A stretch of 64,000 bases of DNA. Origin: Actinacidiphila acidipaludis. GTDB lineage: Bacteria > Actinomycetota > Actinomycetes > Streptomycetales > Streptomycetaceae. Below the pieces are notes generated by a model. That model searched no databases and was not told the origin of the DNA. It saw only the letters and a program-made list of their open reading frames with translations. The stretch's first letter is position 1. Each line of letters opens with the position of its first letter. Positions 27,500-36,300 of this stretch are shown here, piece by piece. Where the stretch lies: positions 22,939 to 86,938 of the forward strand of contig NZ_JAINZZ010000030.1 of assembly GCF_019890725.1 (NCBI RefSeq), written 5' to 3'. Made by a program: the position numbers and the translations under genes.

Positions 27500-28429
27500 T
27501 CAGATCGCGACGGTAGCGCTTCCCCCGGACGGACGGTTGATGCCTGCGGGCGCGTCGCCGTCACCGGCGTCGTCGTCCTGACCGCCGCCGTCACCGCCGT
27601 CCCCGCCGCTGTCCCCGCCACTGGAGGCCTCCTCGGCCTGCTTCGCGCGCCCGGCAAGGATCTCGGCGCGCTCCCGGCGCAGCAGCACCACCCAGCCGAC
27701 CGGCACCATCGCGGAGAACAGCCACCACTGGATGGCGTACGCCAGGTGCGGGCCGATGCTGCTGTGGTCCGGTTCGGGGATGAGCGCGGGCTGCTTGGCG
27801 TTGGGCGCCGGGGAGATCGACACCAGCTCCAGATAGCCGCCGACCAGGTGCTCGGGCATGTACGCGCTGACCTTGGTGCTGCTGATCAGCATGATCTGAC
27901 GGGGCGGCAGGCCCTTGCGGTCGCGGATGCCGGTGGCCGCGGTGGTCTCGTCCGGGCGCAGCCGGCCGACGACCGTCACCTCGCCGGACGGCGGGGCGGG
28001 GATCACCGGGAACTTCGTCGGGTCGTCCGGGCCCTCGATCCAGCCGCGGTTGACCAGCACGGCGCGCCCGTCGTCCAGCACGAACGGCGTGATGACGTGG
28101 TAGCCGATCTGCTGGCCGCCGGCCTCGTCGTCGGTCCCGCCGTTGCCCGCGGTGCGGTGCCGGGCCACCACCTGGTGCGCGGTGTCGAAGTGGCCGTGCG
28201 CGGAGACGGCCTTGTAGAGATCCTCGTGCGGGACGCTGAAGCCGGGGTGGGTCACCGACTCCACCGGGACGGGCGTCGCCTTGAGCGCGGCCGCGATGAT
28301 CCGGTTGTTCGCCACCCGGTGTTCGTGCCGGTGCAGCTGCCAGAAGCCCAGTCTGATCATCACAGGGATCATCACGAGGCCGAGAAGGGTGAGGATCACC
28401 CACTGGCGGGACAACAGGAAGCGGTACAC
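27500..28429 (-). CDS. SURF1-family cytochrome oxidase biogenesis protein
   Basis: About 309 residues. An N-terminal membrane helix (WVILTLLGLVMIPVMIRLGF) is followed by WQLHRHEHRVANN, the periplasmic SURF1 domain (VLVNRGWIEGPDD, TVVGRLRPDE), and a second helix (LAYAIQWWLFSAMVPVGWVVLL). The tail is a long Gly/Asp-rich stretch. SURF1 helps insert haem a into cytochrome aa3 oxidase. I take the GTG of VYRFLLSRQW at 28429, which matches the family N terminus; the arginine-rich extension further upstream is unlikely to be translated. Confidence 0.85.
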   Translation of the reverse strand: MYRFLLSRQWVILTLLGLVMIPVMIRLGFWQLHRHEHRVANNRIIAAALKATPVPVESVTHPGFSVPHEDLYKAVSAHGHFDTAHQVVARHRTAGNGGTDDEAGGQQIGYHVITPFVLDDGRAVLVNRGWIEGPDDPTKFPVIPAPPSGEVTVVGRLRPDETTAATGIRDRKGLPPRQIMLISSTKVSAYMPEHLVGGYLELVSISPAPNAKQPALIPEPDHSSIGPHLAYAIQWWLFSAMVPVGWVVLLRRERAEILAGRAKQAEEASSGGDSGGDGGDGGGQDDDAGDGDAPAGINRPSGGSATVAI

Positions 28430-28604
28430 CCCACGACGGTACAACTCGGCCGCGGGCAGTCCGCGCGGAGGGGTCCGGTAGCGGGCGGCGCGTCGGGGAA
28501 GTCGGCGACGTCGGCGAAGCCGGGGAAGCCGGGGAAGGCGTCCCCGGGCCCGGACCGGCACCGGGGGCACGACGGCGCCGCGGCGCCGTCGCCGCCGCGT
28601 GCCG

Positions 28605-28856
28605 TCAGGCGCCGGCCGCCGATCCGACGTGGTCTACGATGCCGCCGCCGCCCTCGGCCTTGGCGCAGTGGGCGCTGCAGTACCAGTGCCCGTCGACGTC
28701 CACGCCGTGACCGATGATCTGCACCCGGCAGTGCTCGCAGATCGGCGCCATCCGGTGGATCGCGCACTCGAAGCAGTCGAAGACGTGCACAGCGCCCTGG
28801 GCACGGATCTCGAAGCTCATCGCATAGTCGTTTCCGCAAACCTCACATCGAGCCAT
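28605..28856 (-). CDS. small zinc-ribbon protein
   Basis: 83 residues with four Cys pairs or His/Cys ligands: CEVCGNDY, FDCFECAIH, CEHCRVQIIGHG and WYCSAHCAK. These could bind two zinc ions. It resembles the small treble-clef proteins common in Streptomyces whose function is unknown. ATG 28856 with no upstream competitor; the gene lies between the exonuclease and SURF1 genes on the same strand, with 110 and 175 bases of spacing. Confidence 0.8.
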   Translation of the reverse strand: MARCEVCGNDYAMSFEIRAQGAVHVFDCFECAIHRMAPICEHCRVQIIGHGVDVDGHWYCSAHCAKAEGGGGIVDHVGSAAGA

Positions 28857-28966
28857 GAGGCACAGGCTGCGATCCGCGGCCCCGCCGGGCAACGCGCGGC
28901 CGGGCGCGTCGCCCCCGGTCCACCCGAATAGCCGGACCGCTTCCGGATCGGGGCGCCGGGGCGCCG

Positions 28967-30025
28967 TCAGCCGTGGACGTCCGGCGCGGGCCGCACGGCC
29001 TTGAGCAGCTCGGCGAACCGCCGCTCGTCGATCACCGGGGTGCCGACCTGCCGGGCCCTGACCGCCTTGGTGGTGGGGGAGTCCGGGTCGTTGGTGACCA
29101 GCACACTGGTCAGCCGGCTGACCGAGGACGCGACGTGCAGGCCCGCCTCCGTCGCCCGGTCCTCCAGCAGTTCGCGGTCGGTGCCGGTGTCCCCGGTGAA
29201 CGCCACCCGCATGCCCTGCACCAGCGGCCCGTCCGGCTCCAGCCGGCCCGGGTTGGGATACGGGCACGACGGGCGCTTCCTGGCCGGCCGCCAGGTCTGG
29301 TGGCCCGATCCGTACAGCCGGCCGTACCGCGGGGCCGGCACCGGCGCGGGACCGTCCACCCACTCGGTGAGCGGACGGCACACGTGCAGCGGCAGCGGCA
29401 GTTCCGCGGCCGCCGCCAGATGCAGGCTGGGCCGGAAGGTCTCGGCCAGCACCCGGGCGTCGTCCAGGGCGTGGTGGGCCCGGCGCTGCTCCACGCCGTA
29501 GTGGGCGGCCAGCGACGCCAGCTTGTGGTTGGCCAGCGGGAGCCCCAGCTCCTTGGACAGCACGATCGTGCACAGCCGGTGCTCCACCGGCGCGGCGGAC
29601 CGCGCGCGGGCGTACTCGCGGGCCAGCATCGACCAGTCGAAGACCGCGTTGTGGGCCACCAGCACGCGTCCCGCGAGGCGTTCGGCGAGCGCGTCGGCGA
29701 TCTCCGGGAACAGCGGGGCGTCGTCGAGCATCGCGCTCGTCAGCCCGTGGATCCACACCGGACCCGGGTCGCGCTGCGGGTTCACCGGCGAGTACCAGTG
29801 GTCCTGGACGGTGCCGTGCGCGTCGAGCTGGTAGACCGCGGCGGACACGATGCGGTCGTCCCGGCCGAGCCCGGTGGTCTCCACGTCGACCACCGCGTAG
29901 CCCTCGGGGTACCCCTGCGGCCACGCGGCGGGCCCGGCCGCTCCGGGCACGGGAGCGCCCGCCCTCGGGAGCGGCCCGCCGCCCAAAGCGGGGGGAGGCT
30001 CGGTCTGTTCGTCCAGCATGGTCAT
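28967..30025 (-). CDS. DEDDh 3'-5' exonuclease with C-terminal BRCT domain
   Basis: 352 residues. The exonuclease domain has VVDVETTGLG (Exo I), VAHNAVFDWSML (Exo II) and RAHHALDDARVLAE (Exo III, with His), the DEDDh set of DnaQ/epsilon-like enzymes. After a linker, GMRVAFTGDTGTDRELLEDRA and SVLVTNDPDSPTTKAV form a BRCT domain of the DNA-ligase type. The fusion suggests a nuclease brought to DNA ends or a repair complex rather than a replicative proofreader. ATG 30025; first gene of the minus-strand group. Confidence 0.88.
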   Translation of the reverse strand: MTMLDEQTEPPPALGGGPLPRAGAPVPGAAGPAAWPQGYPEGYAVVDVETTGLGRDDRIVSAAVYQLDAHGTVQDHWYSPVNPQRDPGPVWIHGLTSAMLDDAPLFPEIADALAERLAGRVLVAHNAVFDWSMLAREYARARSAAPVEHRLCTIVLSKELGLPLANHKLASLAAHYGVEQRRAHHALDDARVLAETFRPSLHLAAAAELPLPLHVCRPLTEWVDGPAPVPAPRYGRLYGSGHQTWRPARKRPSCPYPNPGRLEPDGPLVQGMRVAFTGDTGTDRELLEDRATEAGLHVASSVSRLTSVLVTNDPDSPTTKAVRARQVGTPVIDERRFAELLKAVRPAPDVHG

Positions 30026-30127
30026 CGAGGATAGGGGCCGCCGCCGACAGGCGATCATCGGCTCCTCGGAATACCAGTCGGTAACAACGTCTAGCGGGCG
30101 CCGCTCGGCTGCCCTTATGGTGCGCTC

Positions 30128-31111
30128 ATGCCGCAACTGCCCGATGTCGTGCTGTGGTCGATACCCGCGTTCGTCCTGCTCACCGTCGTGGAGATGGTGA
30201 GCTACCGGATTCACCCCGACGAGGACGCCGCGGGGTACGCCGGCAGGGACACGGCGACGAGCCTGTCGATGGGGCTCGGCAGCCTGGTCACCGACGCCCT
30301 GTGGAAGATCCCGGTCGTGGCGATCTACTCGGGGGTGTACGCGCTCACGCCGCTGCGCGTTCCGCTGCACTGGTGGACGGTCCTGCTCATGCTGCTCGCG
30401 CAGGACTTCTTCTACTACTGGTCGCACCGCGGCCACCATGTGATCCGCATCCTGTGGGCCTGCCACGTCGTGCACCACTCCAGCCGCAACTTCAACCTGT
30501 CGACGGCGCTGCGCCAGCCCTGGACGAGCCTGACCTCGTGGCCGTTCTACCTGCCGCTGATCGCCCTCGGCGTGCACCCCGCGGCCCTGGCCTTCTGTTC
30601 CTCGGTCAACCTCGTCTACCAGTTCTGGATCCACACCGAGCGGGTCGACAAGCTGGCGCGGCCACTGGAGTTCGTGCTCAACACCCCCTCGCACCACCGG
30701 GTCCACCACGCCTCGCAGGGGGGCTACCTGGACCGCAACTTCGGCGGGATCCTCATCCTCTGGGACCGCCTCTTCGGCTCGTTCACGGCCGAGACCGAGC
30801 GGCCGGTGTACGGCCTGACGAAGAACATCACCACGTACAACCCGCTGCGGGTGGCCACCCACGAGTACGCCGCGATCGCCCGGGACGTGGCGGCGGCCGA
30901 CGGGTGGGGGGACAAGGCGCGGCACCTCGTGCTGGGACCCGGGTGGCGGCCCGAGGCGGTTCCGGCGACAGCCGCGGCCTCGGCGGCGGGAGTCGCGGAC
31001 GCGGGTGCTCCGGAAGCGGCCGGCGCCGGTGCCGCGGGAGCGGCCGATCCCGCGGGCGCGGCGGCCGGTGTGCAGGACGGCGGGTCCCTCGCCCGCGGGT
31101 CCGCGGCGTGA
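30128..31111 (+). CDS. fatty acid hydroxylase/sterol desaturase family membrane protein
   Basis: 327 residues, several membrane helices. The di-iron histidine motifs are all present: YYWSHRGHH, HVVHHSSRNFN and HTERVDK with TPSHHRVHHA. The family oxidises lipids at the membrane using oxygen. The C-terminal 50 residues are an Ala/Gly-rich low-complexity tail not needed by the fold. Its stop overlaps the start of the next gene (GTGA), so the YhhN-like protein is translationally coupled to it. Confidence 0.88.
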   Translation: MPQLPDVVLWSIPAFVLLTVVEMVSYRIHPDEDAAGYAGRDTATSLSMGLGSLVTDALWKIPVVAIYSGVYALTPLRVPLHWWTVLLMLLAQDFFYYWSHRGHHVIRILWACHVVHHSSRNFNLSTALRQPWTSLTSWPFYLPLIALGVHPAALAFCSSVNLVYQFWIHTERVDKLARPLEFVLNTPSHHRVHHASQGGYLDRNFGGILILWDRLFGSFTAETERPVYGLTKNITTYNPLRVATHEYAAIARDVAAADGWGDKARHLVLGPGWRPEAVPATAAASAAGVADAGAPEAAGAGAAGAADPAGAAAGVQDGGSLARGSAA

Positions 31112-31869
31112 CCCGTACCGACCCGGGGACGGCGACCGGGGTGGCCGGTGCGCCCGGCGCCGCTCGGGCCGTTCGCGCGCTCTGGGTGTTCTGGGCCCTC
31201 GTCGTGCTGCACCTGGTCGCGATCGGGGCCGGGATCGACCCGCTGCGCCTGGCCACCAAGCCGCTGCTCGTCCCCGCGCTGGCGGCCTGCGCCGCCGCCC
31301 GCGGCGGCCCGCGACTGCTGCTCGGAGCCCTCGCCTGCGGCTGGGCGGGCGACGTGCTGCTGGAGATCGGCGGCACCGTCGCGTTCCTGCTGGGCATGGG
31401 CTGCTTCGCCGCCGGACACGTCTGCTACCTGCGGCTGTTCGCCGCCCGCGGCGCCCTCCGCGGCGCCCGCGCCCGGTGCGCGGTGTACGCGGTGGTGTGG
31501 GCGGTGCTCGTCGTCCTGCTGTGGCCCGGCCTGGACGCCGGCCTGCGGGTCCCGGTGGCCGTCTACAGCCTGCTGCTCACGGCGATGGCCGCCGGCGCCT
31601 TCGGCCTCGGCCGGACCGGCGCGGCCGGCGGTCTGCTGTTCCTGCTCTCGGACGGGATGATCGCCGCGGGCCTGGCGGACTGGCCGCGACCGCCCGCCCA
31701 CGACCTGTGGATCATGCTCACCTACGCGGTCGCGCAGTTCTGCCTGGTCCGCGCGGTGCAGACGCCCGCGGAGCCGGGGGTGCCGGGGAACGCGGAGCGG
31801 GACGCCGCCGCGTACGGTGGGAACGCGCCGGCCGACCGGCCGCGCACCCCGCCCCTCACCACGGAGTGA
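31108..31869 (+). CDS. YhhN-family (lysoplasmalogenase-like) membrane protein
   Basis: About 253 residues, roughly eight hydrophobic helices. KPLLVPALAACAAARG, LACGWAGDVLL (conserved Asp) and LLFLLSDGMIAAG (second conserved Asp) are the family motifs. Characterised members hydrolyse the vinyl-ether bond of lysoplasmalogens; substrate in actinomycetes is unclear. Coupling to a lipid-hydroxylase-type gene supports a role in membrane lipid chemistry. Confidence 0.85.
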   Translation: MTRTDPGTATGVAGAPGAARAVRALWVFWALVVLHLVAIGAGIDPLRLATKPLLVPALAACAAARGGPRLLLGALACGWAGDVLLEIGGTVAFLLGMGCFAAGHVCYLRLFAARGALRGARARCAVYAVVWAVLVVLLWPGLDAGLRVPVAVYSLLLTAMAAGAFGLGRTGAAGGLLFLLSDGMIAAGLADWPRPPAHDLWIMLTYAVAQFCLVRAVQTPAEPGVPGNAERDAAAYGGNAPADRPRTPPLTTE

Positions 31870-31875
31870 CCCTTC

Positions 31876-32931
31876 ATGCGTGCCACCGTCATCCAGGCCC
31901 CCCACGACATCCGGGTGGAGGAGGTGCCGGACCCGGTGATCCGGCGGCCCGGCGACGCGGTGGTCCGGGTGGTCCGGGCCTGCATCTGCGGCAGCGACCT
32001 GTGGGCGTACCGCGGGGAGTCGGCGCGCAGGCCCGGGCAGCGGATCGGGCACGAGTTCCTGGGCGTGGTCGAGGAGACCGGCGCCGAGGTGACCGGGCTG
32101 CGGGCCGGTGACCTGGTCGTCGCCCCCTTCGTGTGGTCCGACGGCGTCTGCGGCTACTGCGCCGACGGCCTGACCACCTCCTGCGTCAACGGCGGCTTCT
32201 GGGGCTCGATCGGCGACGACGGCCCGTCCGACGGCGGCCAGGGCGAGGCGGTGCGGGTGCCGTACGCCGACACCACCCTGGTCAGGCTGCCTGCCGAGGC
32301 GCTCTCCGACGACCACCTGCTGACCGGCCTGCTGGCGCTCTCCGACGTACTAGGCACCGGACACCACGCCGCGGTCGGCGCGGGCGTGCGGCCCGGCAGC
32401 ACCGTGGCCGTGGTCGGCGACGGCGCGGTGGGCCTGTGCGGTGTGCTGGCCGCGCGCCGGCTGGGCGCCGAGCGGATCATCGCCCTCGGCCGCCACGAGG
32501 TGCGCACCGACATCGCCCGGACCTTCGGGGCCACCGACGTGGTCGCGGCCCGGGGCGAGGAGGCGGTCGCCGCGGTACGCGAACTCACCGGCGGCCAGGG
32601 CGCGCACGCCGTCATCGAGGCGGTCGGCACCGAGCAGTCGATGCGCACCGCCGTCGGCATCACCCGCGACGGCGGCGCGATCGGCTACGTCGGCGTCCCG
32701 CACGGCAGCGGCACCGGGCTCGACCTCGGCGACATGTTCGACCGCAACATCGCCCTGCGCGGCGGTGTCGCCCCCGTCCGCAGCTACATCGGCGAACTGC
32801 TCCCCGGCGTGCTCGACGGCAGCGTGGACCCCGCGCCGGTCTTCGACCTGACGGTCGGACTGGACGGCGTGCCGGACGGCTACCGGGCGATGGACGAGCG
32901 CACCGCGCTCAAGGTACTGGTCAGGCCCTGA
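31876..32931 (+). CDS. zinc-dependent alcohol dehydrogenase family protein
   Basis: 351 residues of medium-chain dehydrogenase. CICGSDLWAYRG and GHEFLGVVEETG hold catalytic zinc ligands. The structural-zinc loop is shortened: CGYCADGLTTSC keeps three Cys. The NAD(P) fold is VAVVGDGAVGLCGVLAARRLGA. ATG 31876 comes six bases after the preceding stop, so it forms an operon with the two lipid-related genes. Substrate unknown. Confidence 0.88.
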   Translation: MRATVIQAPHDIRVEEVPDPVIRRPGDAVVRVVRACICGSDLWAYRGESARRPGQRIGHEFLGVVEETGAEVTGLRAGDLVVAPFVWSDGVCGYCADGLTTSCVNGGFWGSIGDDGPSDGGQGEAVRVPYADTTLVRLPAEALSDDHLLTGLLALSDVLGTGHHAAVGAGVRPGSTVAVVGDGAVGLCGVLAARRLGAERIIALGRHEVRTDIARTFGATDVVAARGEEAVAAVRELTGGQGAHAVIEAVGTEQSMRTAVGITRDGGAIGYVGVPHGSGTGLDLGDMFDRNIALRGGVAPVRSYIGELLPGVLDGSVDPAPVFDLTVGLDGVPDGYRAMDERTALKVLVRP

Positions 32932-32960
32932 CGCCCGATCACCCGCGCGGCAGCGGCGGT

Positions 32961-33212
32961 TCAGCCGTCCCCGCGGGCGGCCCGCAGGGCGGAGACGCTC
33001 AGCAGCGGGACGTCGACCCGGTCGCCGGTCCATTCCGGCGGCCGGGGCCGCCGCGGGCTGCCCGGCGGAGGAGCGGGCAGAGCCACCGCGTGCGGCAGCG
33101 CCACAGTCCCGAAGGGCCTGCGGCCCGGCCCTCCCGGCCCGCCGCCCGGCGGTTCGGAGGGCGGGGGAGGGGCGGAGGGCGGCGGCTGGGACGGCGGCGG
33201 AGTGGCGGTCAC
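32961..33212 (-). CDS. proline-rich small protein (uncertain)
   Basis: 83 codons from GTG 33212. The first 30 residues are nearly all Pro, Ser and Gly; the second half (FGTVALPHAVALPAPPPG and VDVPLLSVSALRAARGDG) looks more protein-like. No domain is recognised and no strong ribosome site is seen. It is convergent with the dehydrogenase gene. It could be a real small Streptomyces protein or a chance open frame in GC-rich DNA. Confidence 0.3.
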   Translation of the reverse strand: MTATPPPSQPPPSAPPPPSEPPGGGPGGPGRRPFGTVALPHAVALPAPPPGSPRRPRPPEWTGDRVDVPLLSVSALRAARGDG

Positions 33213-33351
33213 GGCGGGACCCCGATCGGGCGGGCACGGGCTGACACCCGTTCAACGACCGGGGGCGCGCGGAGGCACTTCCCGGTGGTGGCCGGGGCCG
33301 CCACCCGCCCCTGAGTGGGCGGCCCCTGCCACCACCGAGCTCCCGTGATTT

Positions 33352-33389
33352 CAACAAACTGTTGCGCGGCGCCCGTCTTCGCGTACGCT
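33352..33389 (+). promoter_or_regulatory. possible moaA promoter with a small palindrome
   Basis: CAACA/TGTTG arms (33352-33364) overlap TTGCGC (33362-33367), which is followed after 16 bases by TACGCT (33384-33389). This would start transcription near 33397 and leave a 5' leader of about 160 bases before moaA. The leader contains repeated GATCCGCCCGG blocks. No gene is seen in 33213-33556. Confidence 0.4.
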
Positions 33390-33525
33390 GCGGCGGGCAT
33401 CCCCGACCCGGATCCACCGGGATCCGCCCGGTGCTGCCGGCGTCCACCACGATCCGCCCGGATCAGTCGGCAGGGCCGGAACACCGGTCACCCGTTTAGG
33501 GTGGAACGAAGGGGAGAGACGACGC

Positions 33526-33541
33526 GGTGCCCTCGGGCACC
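33526..33541 (+). promoter_or_regulatory. hairpin touching the moaA ribosome-binding site
   Basis: GGTGCC-CTCG-GGCACC is a six-pair stem with a short loop. It ends on the base before the Shine-Dalgarno GGAGGGAGG (33542-33550) of moaA. A stem so placed could influence initiation, or simply keep the site clear of other structure. Confidence 0.45.
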
Positions 33542-33556
33542 GGAGGGAGGCGGACC

Positions 33557-34546
33557 GTGCTCATCGACACCTATGGCCGTGTGGCAACCGACCTGCGCGT
33601 CTCCCTCACCGACCGGTGCAACCTGCGGTGCACCTACTGCATGCCCGAGGAGGGCCTGCAGTGGCTGGCCAAGCCCGATCTGCTGACCGACGACGAGATC
33701 GTCCGGATGGTGCGGATCGCGGTCACCGAGCTCGGCGTGAAGGACGTGCGCTTCACCGGCGGGGAACCGCTGATCCGGCCCGGCCTGGTCGGCATCGTCG
33801 AGCGGTGCGCCGCCCTGGAACCGCGGCCGAAGCTCTCCCTGACCACCAACGGCCTCGGCCTGCAGCGCACCGCGCAGGCGCTGCGTGCGGCGGGCCTGGA
33901 CCGGGTCAACGTCTCCCTGGACACGCTGCGGCCGGAGGTCTTCCGCACGCTGACCCGGCGCGACCGCCATCACGACGTCATCGCCGGCCTCGACGCCGCG
34001 CGGGCCGCCGGACTCGACCCGATCAAGGTCAACACCGTGCTGATGCGCGGGACCAACGACGACGAGGCGCCCGAACTGCTGCAGTGGGCCCTCGACCACT
34101 CCTACGAACTGCGGTTCATCGAGCAGATGCCGCTGGACGCCCAGCACGGCTGGCAGCGCGACGGCATGGTCACCGCCGACGAGATCCTCACCGCCCTGCG
34201 GAGCCGGTTCGACCTGGCGCCGGAGGGGGAGACGGTGCGCGGCTCGGCGCCCGCGGAGCGCTGGCTGGTGAACGGCGGCCCGGGACGGGTCGGCGTGATC
34301 GCCTCCGTCACCCGGCCGTTCTGCCGGGCCTGCGACCGGACCCGGCTGACCGCCGACGGCCAGGTGCGCAACTGCCTGTTCGCGCGCGAGGAGTCCGACC
34401 TGCGGACCGCGCTGCGCTCGGACGCGGGCGACGCGGAGATCGCCGAGCTGTGGAAGGCCGCGATGTGGGGGAAGAAGGCCGGATCCGGTCTCGACGACCC
34501 GGCTTTCCTGCAGCCCGAGCGCCCGATGTCAGCGATCGGCGGCTGA
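33557..34546 (+). CDS. moaA: GTP 3',8-cyclase MoaA (molybdopterin biosynthesis)
   Basis: 329 residues. The radical-SAM cluster motif is CNLRCTYCMPEEG, followed by the FTGGEPLIRPGL SAM block. The C-terminal second 4Fe-4S cluster ligands lie in FCRACDRTRLTADGQVRNCLF. It converts GTP to (8S)-3',8-cyclo-GTP, the first step to molybdenum cofactor. The C terminus lacks a visible GG motif at the very end but closes with SAIGG. GTG 33557 is best placed behind GGAGGGAGG; a GTG at 33527 is less likely. Confidence 0.95.
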   Translation: MLIDTYGRVATDLRVSLTDRCNLRCTYCMPEEGLQWLAKPDLLTDDEIVRMVRIAVTELGVKDVRFTGGEPLIRPGLVGIVERCAALEPRPKLSLTTNGLGLQRTAQALRAAGLDRVNVSLDTLRPEVFRTLTRRDRHHDVIAGLDAARAAGLDPIKVNTVLMRGTNDDEAPELLQWALDHSYELRFIEQMPLDAQHGWQRDGMVTADEILTALRSRFDLAPEGETVRGSAPAERWLVNGGPGRVGVIASVTRPFCRACDRTRLTADGQVRNCLFAREESDLRTALRSDAGDAEIAELWKAAMWGKKAGSGLDDPAFLQPERPMSAIGG

Positions 34547-34774
34547 CTCCCGCTCCTGCCACTCCGGCAGTGTCACCACGTCCTTGAGGAAGCCGCGCAT
34601 CCCCAGGAACGAGGACAGATGCTCGCGGTGCTCGTCGCACGCCAGCCAGGTCTTGCGGCGCTCGGGGGTGTGCAGCTTGGGGTTGTTCCACGCCAGGACC
34701 CACACCGCGGGGGCACGGCAGTCCTTGGCGGAGCAGATCGGCGTCTCGTCGTCCGGGGCGTTCACGTCGTTCAC
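34529..34774 (-). CDS. conserved small protein with Cys/His pairs, convergent with moaA
   Basis: 81 residues, GTG start. CSAKDCRAPAVWVLAWNN, then LACDEHREHLSSFL contain two Cys pairs and His residues suited to one zinc ion. The 3' end overlaps moaA by 18 bases tail to tail. It seems leaderless: TTTACT (34782-34787 on the minus strand) lies seven bases before the GTG and there is no ribosome site. Homologues are common in Streptomyces but function is unknown. Confidence 0.75.
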   Translation of the reverse strand: MNDVNAPDDETPICSAKDCRAPAVWVLAWNNPKLHTPERRKTWLACDEHREHLSSFLGMRGFLKDVVTLPEWQERESAADR

Positions 34775-35118
34775 GAGGCCCAGTAAACAACGCCCGGCCG
34801 GTCACCCCGAAGGCGGACGGCCCCGGCGGAACCCGGGCGGCCCGGTCGGCCGCGGCGGACCGAGGCAGACATGGCGACGCCGGGCAGCCACGGGGGGAGC
34901 CGCCCGGCGTCGGTCCGTCGCTCCGACGGGGGATGCGGAGCGCTTACGCAGTATGTCACGCGCGTACCCCGCCGTGGAGAGGTATCTCCATGATTGATCT
35001 GAGCTTTTCTTGAGGTTCGAGGCGGTCCTCGGAACGGCGGTCGGCGGGTCCGTCAGAGGCCCGCTGCGGCACCGTCACCGGCCTGGTCACCGGCCCGGCG
35101 CGGGCGGGACAAGGCCCG
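34775..35118. other. non-coding gap of about 340 bases
   Basis: No gene is supported. It holds the -10 of the convergent small gene at its left end, an exact hairpin TGGAGA-GGTA-TCTCCA at 34975-34990, and then a T-rich stretch (34990-35015) that is unusual for this genome. The hairpin plus T-rich tail could end a plus-strand transcript, but none is known to reach it. Confidence 0.4.
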
Positions 35119-35541
35119 TCAGGCGGAGCGTTCCGGCTCCGGCTGGTCGGCGTCCGGACGTCCCGATTCCGGCTCCCCGCCGCGTTCCGCCTCCGGCTGT
35201 CCGGCCGCCTGGCCGCGCCGCTCGCCCGACATCTCCACCCGGGAGGCCTCCAGCGCCGGCCGGACCGGCGGCGGGATGACGACGGTCGGCATCGCCGGAG
35301 GTGTGTTCTCCCGGCCGGCGTTCGCGACGACCACCGCCACATAGGGGAGGACCGCGCCCAGCACGAGCGTCGCCCAGGCCAGGGGCCGCTCCACGTTCCA
35401 CAGCACCACGGTGAGGATCACCGACACGGTCCTGATGGACATGGAGATGATGTAGCGGCGCTGCCGTCCCCGGACGTCCTCGGTGAGGCCGGTCCGTGCC
35501 CCGGTGATCCGGTAGATCCCCGGCTCGTCCTGCTTACGCAT
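35119..35541 (-). CDS. DUF3099 domain membrane protein
   Basis: About 140 residues. IYRITGARTGLTEDVRGRQRRYIISMSIR is the DUF3099 signature, followed by two membrane helices (VSVILTVVLWNVE and ATLVLGAVLPYVAVVVA) and an acidic Pro/Glu-rich C-terminal tail. The family is restricted to actinobacteria; function unknown. The start may be ATG 35541 or GTG 35550; neither has a strong ribosome site. Confidence 0.8.
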   Translation of the reverse strand: MRKQDEPGIYRITGARTGLTEDVRGRQRRYIISMSIRTVSVILTVVLWNVERPLAWATLVLGAVLPYVAVVVANAGRENTPPAMPTVVIPPPVRPALEASRVEMSGERRGQAAGQPEAERGGEPESGRPDADQPEPERSA

Positions 35542-35702
35542 TCCGCCCACCGCCTGCTCGATTGCCGGACCCGCCGATCGCCGGTCACAGCATCCCGGCC
35601 CGGCTCCCTACCAACGGTACGCCGGACCCCGGCCGCGGAGCAGAGCGGGGTGAGCCATCGGCGGGGCAGCGGATCCGGGGATCGACCGGACGGCCGGGGA
35701 CG

Positions 35703-36257
35703 CTACCGCGGCAGCGTTCGCAGCCACCCGGGCGGAACGCCGTCGGTGAGCCACACGCCGTTGGCGCTGACCCGGAAGACGTGGCCCGCGGCGACCAGAC
35801 CGGCGGCGTCCACCTCCAGCACCACCGGCCGGCCGTGCCGTGAGCCCACCCGCACGGCCGTCTCGGCGTCGGCCGACAGATGCACGTCCTGCCGGGACAT
35901 CGGCCGCAGCCCCTCCCGCAGGATCAGCGGGAGCGTGGCGGCGGCCGTGCCGTGGTAGAGCACGCCCGGCGGCTCGGCGGGGACCAGGCCCAGGTCGACC
36001 TCGACGGAGTGACCCTGGCTGGCCCTGATCCGCCGGCCGTCCTCGGAGAAGGCGAACCGCTTCTTGTCGTTCGTCGCGACGACGTGGTCCAGGTCGGCGC
36101 GGGTGAGGCGGCGCCCCGCACGGCCGCACGCCGCCATCAGCTCGTCGACGTCGGCCCAGCCGCCCTCGTCGAGTGTGATGCCGATCTTGTCCGGCTGGTG
36201 CCGCAGCACCATGGACAGGAACCGCGACATCCGCACGGTGCGCTTCTCGTCGAGCAT
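35703..36257 (-). CDS. kptA: RNA 2'-phosphotransferase (KptA/Tpt1 family)
   Basis: 184 residues. SRFLSMVLRHQPDKIGI, GGWADVDELMAAC and IRASQGHSVEVDLGL are the N-terminal winged-helix motifs; VLYHGTAAATLPLILREGL and MSRQDVHLSAD, VGSRHGRPVVLEVD form the NAD-binding half. In yeast, Tpt1 removes the splice-junction 2'-phosphate from tRNA using NAD. Bacteria lack that splicing pathway, so the substrate is unknown. It lies 43 bases after tldE on the same strand; a GGGCCCGCGCGGGCCC palindrome (36272-36287) sits between them. Confidence 0.9.
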   Translation of the reverse strand: MLDEKRTVRMSRFLSMVLRHQPDKIGITLDEGGWADVDELMAACGRAGRRLTRADLDHVVATNDKKRFAFSEDGRRIRASQGHSVEVDLGLVPAEPPGVLYHGTAAATLPLILREGLRPMSRQDVHLSADAETAVRVGSRHGRPVVLEVDAAGLVAAGHVFRVSANGVWLTDGVPPGWLRTLPR

Positions 36258-36300
36258 GCCCCCCACTTCCCGGGCCCGCGCGGGCCCCTCGTCCGCTCGG

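Noticed and set aside
24917..28717. Plus-strand open frame of more than 1200 codons across the SDR, GH15 and SURF1 genes
   Set aside because: It spans three clear minus-strand genes and reads as low-complexity His/Arg/Pro/Gly sequence; a GC-rich artefact.
33397..33556. Molybdenum-cofactor riboswitch in the moaA leader
   Set aside because: Only a simple hairpin and short repeats are seen; none of the known Moco-motif features could be recognised.
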